Below are positions 34,658 to 44,215 of a stretch of DNA of 64,000 bases, in pieces. The stretch lies in the NCBI RefSeq assembly GCF_017745675.1, contig NZ_JAFLJM010000013.1, positions 1 to 64,000 of the forward strand, written 5' to 3'. The position numbers and the translations under genes are program-made. This DNA is from Alkalihalobacillus sp. BA299 (GTDB lineage Bacteria > Bacillota > Bacilli > Bacillales > Bacillaceae_F). The notes beneath the pieces are model-generated. The model made no database searches and was not told the origin of the DNA. It was given only the letters and a program-made list of their open reading frames with translations. Within the stretch, counting starts at the first letter, position 1, and each line of letters opens with the position of its first letter.

Positions 34658-36220
34658 ATGTTTAAAATACAATCAGTTCTTTACTTAATTCTTGCTTTAC
34701 TATTTACTTTTGTTGTGGGGTGTAATAACCAGGGAGAGGATACTGGTTCCAAAGTAAAGGAAGAAGGTACAAGTGAATCTTCTGAGACAGAGGATAAGTC
34801 AGTAACGTTGTTATTTAGTTTTGCGTCGAAAACGATAGATCCCCATCAGGATTGGATGGGTGTTCGTGCAGGAATTGCAGAGACGTTAGTGAAGATTGAT
34901 GAAAATCTTGAAATTCAACCGTGGTTAGCAGAATCATGGGAGCAGGAAGACGAGAGAACATGGACATTTACGATTAGAGATGGAGTTACGTTCCACGACG
35001 GAACATTAGTTGATGGGGAAGCTGTGAAAGCTTCATTTGAACGTGTTATGGATGTGAACGATGCGATTGCAGCTAACTTAAAAATCGAATCCATAGAAGC
35101 AAGCGGTCAAGAAGTTACGTTTATAACTACAGAAGCGTACCCTGTGTTTCTGTCTGAATTGGTCCATACAAATGCTTCTATTATAAAAGCAGACGAAGAA
35201 AATATCAGTGAAAAACCGATTGGAACAGGTCCATTTCAAGTAGTTAATTTTACACCTGAAGCAGAGATCCAACTAGAAAGATATGAGAATTATTGGGATG
35301 GAGCTGCGAACTTAGATAAAGTCATGATAAAGTTTAACTCAGATGGAAATGTCCGTGCACTAGCCCTTCAATCCGGTGAAGTAGACATTGCATATCATTT
35401 GCCTCCTGAGGCGTTAGATCCAATTGAGACTAGTGATAACCTTCGTGTTGAATCGATTTCAAGCTTACGTGTCCATTTCATTCTTTATAATGCCGCAAAG
35501 CCTGCATTACAAGATGTAAAGGTTCGAAAAGCAATAGATTTACTTATTAATCGTCCTGTAGCGGTGAGTGAGATTATGAATGGACATGCAACAGCTGCCA
35601 ATGGACCGTTCAACCCTGATTTTGCATTTGCAAGTGAAAAAGAGCCAGAAAGTCATGATCCAGCACAAGCAGAGGTTTTATTGAAAGAGGCTGGTTATGA
35701 GAAGAATAAAGATGGGAAGTTGGAAAAAGATGGAGAGGTTCTTGAGTTAACGTTGGCAACGTATCAAGGCAGACCTGAACTTCCATTAATGGCCCAGTAC
35801 TTACAAGCAGAAGCGGCAAGTTTAGGAATTGGTGTGAATATCGTCACGATTGAAAACATTGATAGTTATTTATGGGAGCAACAAGATGAATGGGATCTAG
35901 TTACGTACTCTAATTTGACGGCTCCTCGAGGAGACGGCGGCTATTTCTTGAATGTTGCATATTTACCAGAGGGTTCATTAAATCCAGGGCAAATCGATAT
36001 TCCTGAACTAAATGAAATCACGAAACAACTAAATGTGACAGCCGATCTTGAGGAAAGAATTGCCTTGCAAAAGAAAGCTGTAGCTATCATTCAGGATCAG
36101 GTTCCACAATCGTTTATTTTACATCCCCATATTATTGTAGGAGTGAATGAGCGCGTTAAGAACTGGAGTCCAGGATCTGAAGAATACTACTTAATTACTA
36201 ATAAAATGGATGTAGAATAG
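34658..36220 (+). CDS. nikA: nickel/peptide ABC transporter substrate-binding lipoprotein
   Basis: 520 aa SBP family 5 protein (NikA/DppA/OppA). The lipobox is VVGC (Cys22). A Ser/Glu linker is followed by the family fold (ETLVKIDENLEIQPWLAESW, TWTFTIRDGVTFHDG, PIGTGPFQVVNF, YNAAKPALQDVKVRKAID). Sequence alone cannot separate nickel from peptide binding. I favour nickel or a nickel chelate because the operon lies directly upstream of lar genes that consume nickel. RBS AAGGAG. A hairpin separates it from the permease genes. Confidence 0.8.
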   Translation: MFKIQSVLYLILALLFTFVVGCNNQGEDTGSKVKEEGTSESSETEDKSVTLLFSFASKTIDPHQDWMGVRAGIAETLVKIDENLEIQPWLAESWEQEDERTWTFTIRDGVTFHDGTLVDGEAVKASFERVMDVNDAIAANLKIESIEASGQEVTFITTEAYPVFLSELVHTNASIIKADEENISEKPIGTGPFQVVNFTPEAEIQLERYENYWDGAANLDKVMIKFNSDGNVRALALQSGEVDIAYHLPPEALDPIETSDNLRVESISSLRVHFILYNAAKPALQDVKVRKAIDLLINRPVAVSEIMNGHATAANGPFNPDFAFASEKEPESHDPAQAEVLLKEAGYEKNKDGKLEKDGEVLELTLATYQGRPELPLMAQYLQAEAASLGIGVNIVTIENIDSYLWEQQDEWDLVTYSNLTAPRGDGGYFLNVAYLPEGSLNPGQIDIPELNEITKQLNVTADLEERIALQKKAVAIIQDQVPQSFILHPHIIVGVNERVKNWSPGSEEYYLITNKMDVE

Positions 36221-36221
36221 T

Positions 36222-36260
36222 AGAAAAGTGAAAGTGTCTTAAGATACTTTCACTTTTCTT
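36222..36260 (+). terminator. attenuating hairpin between nikA and nikB
   Basis: 14-bp stem AGAAAAGTGAAAGT / ACTTTCACTTTTCT followed by TGTTAGCTTTTT. It probably gives partial termination, with excess binding protein over permease. Confidence 0.75.
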
Positions 36261-36298
36261 GTTAGCTTTTTATAACGAGTGTTGGCAGGTGAGAATAG

Positions 36299-37249
36299 AT
36301 GTGCAGAATTTTGTCTATTATTGGTTCGAGAATGATCCAATTAGTCGTAATGGTTTTAATTCTTTCCTTTGTGACTTTTTTATTAATAAAAGTCACACCG
36401 GGTGATCCGATTAGAGCGATTTTAAAGGTAGATGACGTGGTATCAACAACAGTTGAAGAGGAGAGGTTAAAGAAAGAGTATGGCTTAGACCAACCGATTT
36501 TAGTGCAATATAGTCGGTGGATTTGGAATGTTGCACATTTTGATCTAGGAGAATCGATTATTGCTAAAAGGCCAGTGCTGGACATGATAATGAGCAGATT
36601 GCCGGCCACGGTTGCTTTAACTATAGGAGGCATGGTGGTACTTTTTTTGATCTCAGTTCCACTTGGAATACTAGGAGCTGTTTATGAAGGTCGTTGGCCT
36701 GACTATATAAGTAGATGGATGGCAATGCTGGGAGCTTCTATTCCAAGCTTTTGGCTTGGATTGTTGTTAATTTATTTGTTCTCATTAAAGCTCAACCTTT
36801 TACCTGTAATGGGGAAAGGTACATTAGCTCATTTTGTTTTACCTTCTATTACGCTTGGAATTGCAATGGCACCAATGTATATTCGATTACTACGCGAACG
36901 ACTAATTTCTACGTTGCAGAGCTCATACATTGAAGCGGCAAAAGCAAGAGGATTACGAAAAGAGCGGATTCTTCTTTTTCATGCCCTAAGAGGGAGTCTA
37001 ATTCCGTTGGTTACGGTGTTTGGATTAAGTATTGGCAGTCTTCTCGGAGGAATAACAGTGATTGAAATACTCTTTTCCTGGCCAGGAATGGGGGAACTGA
37101 TAGTGAATTCCGTGATGCAACGTGATTATCCGGTTATTCAAGGTTATATCCTAATAGTAGGTTTTCTAGTAGTGATAACAAACCTTATCGTTGATTTAAT
37201 GTATTTGATGATTAATCCACAAATCAAGCAAGGAAAGGAGTTGGGGTAA
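36299..37249 (+). CDS. nikB: nickel/peptide ABC transporter permease NikB-like
   Basis: 316 aa, DppB/NikB type with six helices. VTFLLIKVTPGDPI is near the N-terminus, the periplasmic-side loop contains EYGLDQPILVQYSRW, and the EAA region is YIEAAKARGLRKERILLFHA. ATG 36299 has AGGTGAG upstream. The next gene starts inside its stop codon. Confidence 0.9.
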   Translation: MCRILSIIGSRMIQLVVMVLILSFVTFLLIKVTPGDPIRAILKVDDVVSTTVEEERLKKEYGLDQPILVQYSRWIWNVAHFDLGESIIAKRPVLDMIMSRLPATVALTIGGMVVLFLISVPLGILGAVYEGRWPDYISRWMAMLGASIPSFWLGLLLIYLFSLKLNLLPVMGKGTLAHFVLPSITLGIAMAPMYIRLLRERLISTLQSSYIEAAKARGLRKERILLFHALRGSLIPLVTVFGLSIGSLLGGITVIEILFSWPGMGELIVNSVMQRDYPVIQGYILIVGFLVVITNLIVDLMYLMINPQIKQGKELG

Positions 37250-38097
37250 TGGAAACAGCATTGCTCAAAACCTCAAGACTTCTCCGTAACCCTAATATGA
37301 CGATCGGACTTCTCCTTGCTACGCTTCTTGCATTTGTTACGTTCCTTGGCGGAGTCCTCGTTCCCCATGATCCGTTTCAAATTGATATGGGCAACAGGTT
37401 ACAGGGCGCATCTTCAACTCATTGGCTTGGAACCGATCAATTAGGTCGGGATGTGTTTTCAAGAATTATATATGGAGCAAAACTAACGATTGGTTTAGGG
37501 ATGTTTACGATTGTAATGGCAATTTGTATAGGTGTTCCAATCGGACTTCTTTCTGGTTACATGGGAGGAAGAATTGATGCATTTTTTATGAGAATTATTG
37601 ATGGGATTTTAGCTTTTCCTGATTTTATATTAACTATTGCAATTGCTGGTATGTTAGGACCGAGCCTAACTAATATTATTATTGCGGTTGTTTTGGTAAG
37701 GTGGATTGTCTATGCTCGTGTGGTTCGAGGCTTAGTCCTTGCAGAAAAAGAGAAAGAGTATGTTTTAGTTTCAAAAGTCTCTCATTCTAGTTCTTTCAAA
37801 ACAATACGTATGCATTTGTTACCTCAAGTGATGCCAGACATTATTGCCATGGCTACCATTGATGTGGGGAAAGTGATTTTACTGATTTCAGCATTCTCTT
37901 ATATTGGCCTGGGAGCTCAACCACCTATTCCAGAATGGGGAGCGATGCTTAACGATGGACGAGGTTACTTTCAAGTGGTACCTACTTTAATGATTTATCC
38001 AGGGTTAGCAATTATGGTAACCGTTCTATGTTGTAACTTATTAGGAGATGGATTGAAAAGTTACTTTGATATACGAAAAGGAAGGGATTATTTGTGA
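37249..38097 (+). CDS. nikC: nickel/peptide ABC transporter permease NikC-like
   Basis: 282 aa, DppC/NikC type. It has HWLGTDQLGRDVFSRIIYGA, the family hallmark, LLSGYMGGRIDAFFMRIIDG and six helices. The EAA loop is altered (LAEKEKEYVLVSKVSHSSSF, where VxAARAxGxS is common). Overlaps nikB by 1 nt and nikD by 4 nt. Confidence 0.9.
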   Translation: METALLKTSRLLRNPNMTIGLLLATLLAFVTFLGGVLVPHDPFQIDMGNRLQGASSTHWLGTDQLGRDVFSRIIYGAKLTIGLGMFTIVMAICIGVPIGLLSGYMGGRIDAFFMRIIDGILAFPDFILTIAIAGMLGPSLTNIIIAVVLVRWIVYARVVRGLVLAEKEKEYVLVSKVSHSSSFKTIRMHLLPQVMPDIIAMATIDVGKVILLISAFSYIGLGAQPPIPEWGAMLNDGRGYFQVVPTLMIYPGLAIMVTVLCCNLLGDGLKSYFDIRKGRDYL

Positions 38098-38915
38098 GTG
38101 GACCTCTTATGACCATACAAGGTTTGCAGATTGAAAGTAGAGCTGGAAAAAATGCATTATTGAGAAACATGAATATTGAAGTTCAAAAGGGTGAAATTGT
38201 TGGTCTCATTGGAGAAAGTGGTAGCGGGAAAAGCTTAACTGCAAAAGCGATTATGGGTCTTCTTCCGTCAGAAATGAATGTAAATGGTCATATTTTCTAT
38301 AAGAACGATGATCTATTATCAATACCTTCAGAAGCACACCGTAAGCTTCTCGGGAAGGAAATCGGTTTGATCTTTCAAGATTACCGTGGGAGCTTTACTC
38401 CATTCATTAAAATTGGGAAACAATTGGTTGAAACAATCTGTACACACGAAATGATTCGTAAAAAAGAGGCAAAGATCATCGCTTTTCGAGTTCTTGAGGA
38501 AATGGGTCTCGATTCAGAAAGGGTCTATAAAAGTTATCCATTTCAATTAAGTGGTGGACAGGTTCAACGGGCTGCCATTGCGATGGCGTTAGCATTAAGA
38601 CCTGATTTGCTTATCTGTGATGAAATCACTACTGCTTTGGATGTGATGAATGGCGAGAAGGTGTTAAGTTATATTGATCAAGTTCGAAAAGAAACAGGGT
38701 GTGCGGTTCTATTGATTACTCATGATTTAGCTCAAGCTTATAAGCGGACGGATCGGATCTATGTTATGCACCAAGGTGAAATCGTTGAAGAAGGTTTACC
38801 CGAACAGATTCGCTGTCATCACCAGCACCCCTATACGAAAAAATTATGTTCTTGCCTGCTTTCGCTTCCTGGAGAGGAAGCACTAATCCAAAATAATAAG
38901 GTGAGAGTCCTATGA
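38094..38915 (+). CDS. nikD: nickel/peptide ABC transporter ATPase NikD-like
   Basis: 273 aa. Walker A GLIGESGSGKSLTA, Q-loop FQDYRGSFTPF, signature LSGGQVQRAAIA, Walker B LLICDEITTALD, switch His in LLITHDLAQA. The C-terminal oligopeptide-type extension (HHQHPYTKKL) is present. GTG 38094 start overlaps nikC. Confidence 0.92.
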   Translation: MSGPLMTIQGLQIESRAGKNALLRNMNIEVQKGEIVGLIGESGSGKSLTAKAIMGLLPSEMNVNGHIFYKNDDLLSIPSEAHRKLLGKEIGLIFQDYRGSFTPFIKIGKQLVETICTHEMIRKKEAKIIAFRVLEEMGLDSERVYKSYPFQLSGGQVQRAAIAMALALRPDLLICDEITTALDVMNGEKVLSYIDQVRKETGCAVLLITHDLAQAYKRTDRIYVMHQGEIVEEGLPEQIRCHHQHPYTKKLCSCLLSLPGEEALIQNNKVRVL

Positions 38916-39685
38916 GTTTATTAATCGTCGATCGGTTATCCAAGAATTATGCAAAAAGTGTTAAGGCTTTGGAGAACGTTTCATTTCGTGTTGATAAAGG
39001 AGAATGCATTGGGATTGTAGGAGAAAGCGGTTGTGGAAAAAGTACGCTAGCACGAGTAATTTTAGGTTTGGAATCCTATAAGGAAGGTCGTGTAATTTTT
39101 AAAGAACAACCAGTCGCTCCGAAGAAAAGGACTTTCTTACGTCAGTATCGAAAAGATGTTCAAATGATCTTCCAAGATACCACGAGTACGTTAAACCCGA
39201 AGCTGCCGGTTTGGAAAAGCATTCTAGAACCTCTTGACAATTTTAAGGAAATTTCCCCTGCTTTTCTATCAGCTGAAGGATTATCAAGAAAAGAAATCGC
39301 TGAAGAACTTTTAGAAATGGTGGGACTAGAAAAACAAATGGTTGACCGTTATCCAGGGGAATTAAGTGGAGGACAAAAGCAACGAGTTAGTATTACTAGA
39401 GCATTAAGTATTGAGCCATCACTTCTCGTCTGCGATGAACCTACAGCAAGTTTGGATGTTACGGTTCAAGTTCAGATTTTGCGTTTACTAAAGGAGCTTC
39501 AGAAAAAAACAAACATGACTATTCTGTTTATCTCACATGATCTAAGGGCTGTTACATTTTTATGTGAAAAAATAATTGTATTAAGAAATGGTTCCATAGT
39601 TGATCAGTTCGATTTGGCAGAGCTTTATCATAAGCAACGTCATCCTTACACAAAAGCGTTAATTCAAGCTGCTTCAATTGAGTAA
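38912..39685 (+). CDS. nikE: nickel/peptide ABC transporter ATPase NikE-like
   Basis: 257 aa. Walker A GIVGESGCGKSTLAR, Q-loop MIFQDTTSTLNPK, signature LSGGQKQRVSITR, Walker B LLVCDEPTASLD, switch His in FISHDLRAV. C-terminal RHPYTKALIQA. Overlaps nikD by 4 nt and the GNAT gene by 8 nt, so all are one transcript. Confidence 0.92.
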   Translation: MSLLIVDRLSKNYAKSVKALENVSFRVDKGECIGIVGESGCGKSTLARVILGLESYKEGRVIFKEQPVAPKKRTFLRQYRKDVQMIFQDTTSTLNPKLPVWKSILEPLDNFKEISPAFLSAEGLSRKEIAEELLEMVGLEKQMVDRYPGELSGGQKQRVSITRALSIEPSLLVCDEPTASLDVTVQVQILRLLKELQKKTNMTILFISHDLRAVTFLCEKIIVLRNGSIVDQFDLAELYHKQRHPYTKALIQAASIE

Positions 39686-40139
39686 TAGAAAAATCATAAC
39701 AGATGTTTATCCTTTCCCAATTAGTGAGGCGTCAATGAAAGATTTAACTGATATGGAGTTATTATTCTTAACCAGAGAAAAGGCAACGTTTTTAGCTGCA
39801 TTTTATAAAGATCAAGTAGTTGGAACTATTGCTGTTCGACCGTATGATGGAAGAATAGTTTCACTTGGAAATCGATACAACTTAGAAGAAACCTGTGAAA
39901 TTATTAAATGTTATGTAGATAAAAATTTGAGAAAACAAGGAATTGGTTCTTCACTTTTTAATGAGGTTGAACGTTATTGTAAAGAAGTCGGCTATAAAAT
40001 GATGTATCTACACACACATAAGTTCTTACCAGGAGGCTTGTCTTTTTGGCAAAAGAAAGGTTTTATAACTATATTAGATGAATGTAATGAGCAGGCAACT
40101 GTTCATTTAGAAAAAGGTCTAGTTAATAATGAACTTTGA
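39678..40139 (+). CDS. GNAT family N-acetyltransferase
   Basis: 153 aa GNAT fold. The acetyl-CoA loop (R/Q-x-x-G-x-G/A) is in YVDKNLRKQGIGSSLFNEVE (~90), followed by MYLHTHKFLPGGLSFWQKKG. TTG 39678 overlaps the end of nikE, so it is translationally coupled to the importer. The acceptor is unknown. It might modify an imported chelator or peptide, or detoxify a compound exported by the following MATE protein. Confidence 0.82.
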   Translation: MSNRKIITDVYPFPISEASMKDLTDMELLFLTREKATFLAAFYKDQVVGTIAVRPYDGRIVSLGNRYNLEETCEIIKCYVDKNLRKQGIGSSLFNEVERYCKEVGYKMMYLHTHKFLPGGLSFWQKKGFITILDECNEQATVHLEKGLVNNEL

Positions 40140-40183
40140 TTTACACATATTTATAAAAGTAAGATTAAAAAAAGGAGACAAGT

Positions 40184-41530
40184 ATGAAATTAGCAACCTC
40201 CTCACTGGAAAACAAGGGTAGCCCTTCCTTAAGTCAACGCCAGTATTTAGTATTGGCAATTCCACTTATTATTTCAGGTATTTCAACTCCGATATTAGGC
40301 GCGGTTGATACAGCAGTAGTTGGCCGAATTCCTGACCCAGCTTCAATTGGTGGAGTAGCGATTGGGGCCGTTATTTTTAATACGATGTACTGGTTGCTTG
40401 GCTTTTTACGAGTGAGTACGAGTGGTTTTACTGCACAGGCAGAAGGGGCAAATAATCAAAAGGAAATGATATTATCGTTTTTACGACCGATGATTATAGC
40501 TGTGGTGTTCGGTTTGTTTTTCATTATTTTACAGCAGCCTATATTAAAAATTGCTTTAGCTTTAATCGGCGGAAGCGAAACGGTATCGTCGTTTGCTGCA
40601 AGCTATTTTTCCATTCGAATTTGGGGAGCGCCATTTTCTCTACTTAGCTACGTGATGATTGGTTGGCTCATCGGTATGGGGAAGGTTCGCTTAGCGTTAG
40701 CTACTCAAGTTTTAATGAATCTTTTAAATATCATTTTAGATATTGTATTTGTTTTAGGTTTCGGGATGGGAGTTACTGGGGTTGCTTATGCGACACTTAT
40801 ATCTGAAATCAGTGCCGTTTTATTTGGAGCATGGGTTATTTATCGTACACATAGAGTCAAACTCTCAACGATTAACTTTCAAATGTTAATAGAGTCTGAG
40901 CCGCTAATAAAAATGATCAAAGTCAATCGAGATTTATTTTTACGGACGGTTTGTTTACTGACGATGACGGGGATCTTTACTGCAAAGGGTGCGAGTATGG
41001 GAGAGGTAACACTAGCAGCGAATGCAATTCTTCTGCAAATCCATTATATTATGGCATATTTGATAGCAGGCTTTGCGAATGCGTCGAGTATCATCGTGGG
41101 AAGAGCAATAGGCAGTGGAAATCAATTTCTTTATAAACGTGCCTTATCCCTTTCAGCACAATGGGGCTTTGCTTCATCAATTGTATTATTTTTAGTCATA
41201 CTTTTATTTGGTGAAAGTATTGTTGCATTGTTTACAACCATTACTGAGGTGAAAGAAGTTGCTATTGGTCTATTAATCTGGATGCTTGTTTTTCCTTTTG
41301 TAGGATTTTGGGGGTTGCAATTAGAAGGGATTTTTTCAGGAGCTACAGAGGCCAGATCGATTAGAGATTCGATTATCTTGGCATTAATCGTGTTTTTACT
41401 AGCCATTTGGTTGTTCGTACCTGTATATAGTAATCATGGAGTTTGGATCGCTTTTGTATTATTTAGTTTCTCACGTTCCTTCTTTTTATCGTTATTTATA
41501 CCGAAATTAACTCGAACAAATTTTAGTTAA
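40184..41530 (+). CDS. MATE-family efflux transporter
   Basis: 448 aa, about 12 helices, NorM/DinF-type MATE (GAVDTAVVGRIPDPASIGGV, MGKVRLALATQVLMNLLNII, FANASSIIVGRAIGSGNQ). It exports organic compounds using a Na+ or H+ gradient. RBS AAAGGAG, 44 nt after the GNAT gene and followed by a terminator, so it is likely the last gene of the nik operon. Export of a metallophore is one idea, but no synthesis genes are seen. Confidence 0.88.
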   Translation: MKLATSSLENKGSPSLSQRQYLVLAIPLIISGISTPILGAVDTAVVGRIPDPASIGGVAIGAVIFNTMYWLLGFLRVSTSGFTAQAEGANNQKEMILSFLRPMIIAVVFGLFFIILQQPILKIALALIGGSETVSSFAASYFSIRIWGAPFSLLSYVMIGWLIGMGKVRLALATQVLMNLLNIILDIVFVLGFGMGVTGVAYATLISEISAVLFGAWVIYRTHRVKLSTINFQMLIESEPLIKMIKVNRDLFLRTVCLLTMTGIFTAKGASMGEVTLAANAILLQIHYIMAYLIAGFANASSIIVGRAIGSGNQFLYKRALSLSAQWGFASSIVLFLVILLFGESIVALFTTITEVKEVAIGLLIWMLVFPFVGFWGLQLEGIFSGATEARSIRDSIILALIVFLLAIWLFVPVYSNHGVWIAFVLFSFSRSFFLSLFIPKLTRTNFS

Positions 41531-41568
41531 CTTGTTTTACGGAATTTGATAGTGAAAAAGATCTCTTA

Positions 41569-41599
41569 ACCATACTGATTCTTTCGGTATGGTATTTTT
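41569..41599 (+). terminator. Rho-independent terminator of nik operon
   Basis: ACCATAC / GTATGGT stem with 11-nt loop and ATTTTT. Confidence 0.75.
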
Positions 41600-41818
41600 A
41601 AACCTAACAAGTTAAAAATACTACAATGATAGCTTTAGGGCAATTCTAATTGTATGGTACTATTTTCCATAAGAAATTAACAGGTATGTCTGTTAAGCGA
41701 GCATTATTTTACTTTATATAGTAACTACCTTATAATAAATTGTATTATTTTCTTGTCAAATAAATAGAAGTTCATACATTACGCTATATTAGATATGGTA
41801 ATTTGAGGTGTTTAAACA

Positions 41819-42640
41819 ATGTTACAAGAAAAATTTGAACATTTAAAAATAATTATACAAGAAATGGAAAGTGTAATTATCGCTTTTTCTGGCGGGGTAG
41901 ACAGTACGTTTTTGTTAAAAGTAGCTGTCGATGTTCTTGGTACGGAAAATGTCCTTGCTGTTACGGCAGATTCTGAAACGTATCCTTCGAGTGAACTAGA
42001 AGAAGCAAAGCAGTTTGCAAAGTTAATTGGTGCTAGACATCAAGTGATCGAAACGTCTGAGCTTGCTATTCCTGGATATGCTGAAAATGATCAAAACCGC
42101 TGTTATTTCTGTAAAAAAGGTTTGTTTGAAGAAATCGTCCCTATTATGGATGAAAATGGGTTTCAAAATGTTTTATATGGTTTAATTGCCGATGATATGA
42201 GTGAACATCGTCCGGGTGTCCGGGCAGCGATCGAACATGGGGTTCGAGGTCCACTTCAAGAAGCTAATCTTTATAAAGATGAAATAAGAGAGCTATCGAA
42301 ACAATTAAATTTACCAACATGGGAAAAGCCATCTTTTGCTTGTTTATCTTCAAGGATTGCATATGGTCAAATGATTACGCAGGAAAAGTTAACAAAGATA
42401 GAGAAATCTGAACATTATTTAAAGCTATTAGGTATTAAGCAAGTTCGAGTTCGCACACATGAAGATATTGCGAGAGTAGAAGTTGATCCAGAAGATATGC
42501 AATTGGTATTAAATCATCATGAAAGTATATCAGAAAAGCTGCAAGATTTCGGATATAAGTTTGTAACACTTGATCTTCAAGGATATAAGAGCGGTAGTAT
42601 GAATAAGGCTTTAGGTAAACAAGAGACAGTAAATGAATGA
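41819..42640 (+). CDS. larE: LarE, ATP-dependent sacrificial sulfur transferase
   Basis: 273 aa PP-loop protein with ATP motif AFSGGVDSTFLLKVA (~22). QNRCYFCKKGLF and WEKPSFACLSSRIAYG follow; the Cys in FACLSS matches the sacrificial sulfur donor of Lactobacillus LarE. The enzyme adenylylates the carboxylates made by LarB and inserts sulfur to form P2TMN, the precursor of the nickel-pincer nucleotide. The stop overlaps the region upstream of larB. Confidence 0.93.
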   Translation: MLQEKFEHLKIIIQEMESVIIAFSGGVDSTFLLKVAVDVLGTENVLAVTADSETYPSSELEEAKQFAKLIGARHQVIETSELAIPGYAENDQNRCYFCKKGLFEEIVPIMDENGFQNVLYGLIADDMSEHRPGVRAAIEHGVRGPLQEANLYKDEIRELSKQLNLPTWEKPSFACLSSRIAYGQMITQEKLTKIEKSEHYLKLLGIKQVRVRTHEDIARVEVDPEDMQLVLNHHESISEKLQDFGYKFVTLDLQGYKSGSMNKALGKQETVNE

Positions 42641-42663
42641 TAAAGTTAAAAAGGTGTGTCCTA

Positions 42664-43425
42664 ATGGAAAATAAACGCATAGATGTCATACTCAATGAAG
42701 TAAGAGACGGAACATTAAGTATAGATAAAGCAAAGGCTTTATTGTCTTCTTTTGAGGATATTGGCTTTGCAAAACTAGATCATCAAAGGCAGAAGCGAAC
42801 AGGTTTCCCTGAAGTCGTTTATGGAGAAGGGAAGACCGCAAACCAAATTATTAGCATTGTTTTATCTTTAATGAAAAGTACAAATCGTGTTCTAGCAACA
42901 AGAGTTGATGATCAAAAAGGATATCAAGTGAAAGAAGCAATCCCTGAAATGGAGTACAACTCAGAAGCCCGCACTTTATTTTGGAAGCAGCCAGATGAAA
43001 CGCTATGTATTTATGAAGGGTATATAGCTGTTGTTTGTGCAGGTACTTCTGATTTACCTGTTGCAGAGGAAGCAGCCGTAACGGCAGAAGCTTTCGGTGC
43101 ATCTGTAAAACGAATATACGATGTCGGTGTAGCAGGAATACATCGACTCTTTTATTATCTCGATGATATTGAAAATGCAACGGTGACTATTGTTGTTGCT
43201 GGAATGGAAGGAGCACTACCTAGCGTAGTTGGTGGATTAATTAGTAATCCCATTGTCGCTGTACCAACGAGTGTCGGATATGGGGCAAATTTTCAAGGGC
43301 TCTCTGCATTACTAACGATGCTAAATTCATGTGCATCTGGAATTAGTGTAATGAATATTGATAACGGCTTTGGTGCTGGTTATTATGCAATGTTAATACA
43401 TAAAAATCATCGAATAAATTTTTAA
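42664..43425 (+). CDS. larB: LarB, NaAD carboxylase/hydrolase for NPN cofactor
   Basis: About 253 aa. ATG 42664 with AAAAAGGTG upstream is a better start than 42637, which overlaps larE by 4 nt. The N-terminal region is KRTGFPEVVYGEGKTANQ; the C-terminal PurE-like domain has VAEEAAVTAEAFGASVKRIY, AGMEGALPSVVGGLI and VGYGANFQGLSALLTMLNS. It carboxylates nicotinic acid adenine dinucleotide and releases AMP, the first step of NPN synthesis. Confidence 0.93.
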   Translation: MENKRIDVILNEVRDGTLSIDKAKALLSSFEDIGFAKLDHQRQKRTGFPEVVYGEGKTANQIISIVLSLMKSTNRVLATRVDDQKGYQVKEAIPEMEYNSEARTLFWKQPDETLCIYEGYIAVVCAGTSDLPVAEEAAVTAEAFGASVKRIYDVGVAGIHRLFYYLDDIENATVTIVVAGMEGALPSVVGGLISNPIVAVPTSVGYGANFQGLSALLTMLNSCASGISVMNIDNGFGAGYYAMLIHKNHRINF

Positions 43426-43445
43426 AGAGAAAGGGGAAAGATAAT

Positions 43446-44198
43446 TTGAATACGCTTTATATTGACTGTTTTTCAGGAATTAGTGGTGATATGACGATTG
43501 GTGCACTCTTAGATCTTGGAGCTGATCCTACAGTTCTTGAAACAGAATTAAGAAAACTTCATATTCATGAAGAATATGAACTCCGCTGGGAAAAAGTCGT
43601 AAAAAAAGGGGTTACTGCGACAAAGTTTGATGTGATTTTGTCTGAAAGTGACACACACCACAGCCATAGTCATCACCACCACCATTCGCATCGTCATTAC
43701 TCTGATATTGTCAAACTGATTCAAAATACAGACTATAATGAAAATATAAAAGATATGGCACTCAAGATTTTTGAAATAATCGGAAAGGCTGAAGGTAAAA
43801 TACATAACATTCCATTAGAAAAGGTCCATTTTCATGAAGTTGGTGCTGTTGATTCCATTATTGATATTGTAGGTACTTGTATTTTAATTGACCAATTGAA
43901 AGTATCGAATATTTTAGCTTCTCCTGTTCCTGTAGGAAATGGTAAAATCCAAATTGCCCATGGTTTGTTTCCGGTACCAGCACCTGCAACATTGGAAATT
44001 TTAAAAGGGATTCCTATCAAAACAAGTGATATTGAAGGAGAATTAACGACACCAACTGGGGCAGGTATATTATCAGCACTTGTCCATCAATTTGGGCCAG
44101 TTCCTTCATTTACGATAACATCCATTGGCTATGGTGCAGGAACGAAAGATTTTCCTAATCATCCAAATGTATTACGAATGATGCTTGGTACATCGTAA
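43446..44198 (+). CDS. larC1: LarC1, nickel insertion protein, N-terminal part
   Basis: 250 aa from TTG 43446 (GAAAGGGGAAAG upstream). It has the family start YIDCFSGISGDMTIGALLDL, a His-rich loop THHSHSHHHHHSHRHYSD (~75) suited to holding nickel, HFHEVGAVDSIIDIVG and TTPTGAGILSALV. LarC cyclometallates the dithiolated precursor with Ni using CTP. In Lactobacillus LarC is one protein made by frameshifting over two frames. Here larC1 ends with TAA at 44196 and larC2 starts 18 nt later. Confidence 0.92.
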   Translation: MNTLYIDCFSGISGDMTIGALLDLGADPTVLETELRKLHIHEEYELRWEKVVKKGVTATKFDVILSESDTHHSHSHHHHHSHRHYSDIVKLIQNTDYNENIKDMALKIFEIIGKAEGKIHNIPLEKVHFHEVGAVDSIIDIVGTCILIDQLKVSNILASPVPVGNGKIQIAHGLFPVPAPATLEILKGIPIKTSDIEGELTTPTGAGILSALVHQFGPVPSFTITSIGYGAGTKDFPNHPNVLRMMLGTS

Positions 44199-44215
44199 TC
44201 GGGGGAGATCTGAAA

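Noticed and set aside
42851..43180. 109-codon minus-strand frame inside larB
   Set aside because: Low-complexity antisense shadow of a well-conserved gene.
43655..43715. His-rich codon run in larC1 as a possible repeat or CRISPR-like feature
   Set aside because: It is a coding His-rich metal-binding loop, not a nucleotide repeat array. No CRISPR array was found in the window.
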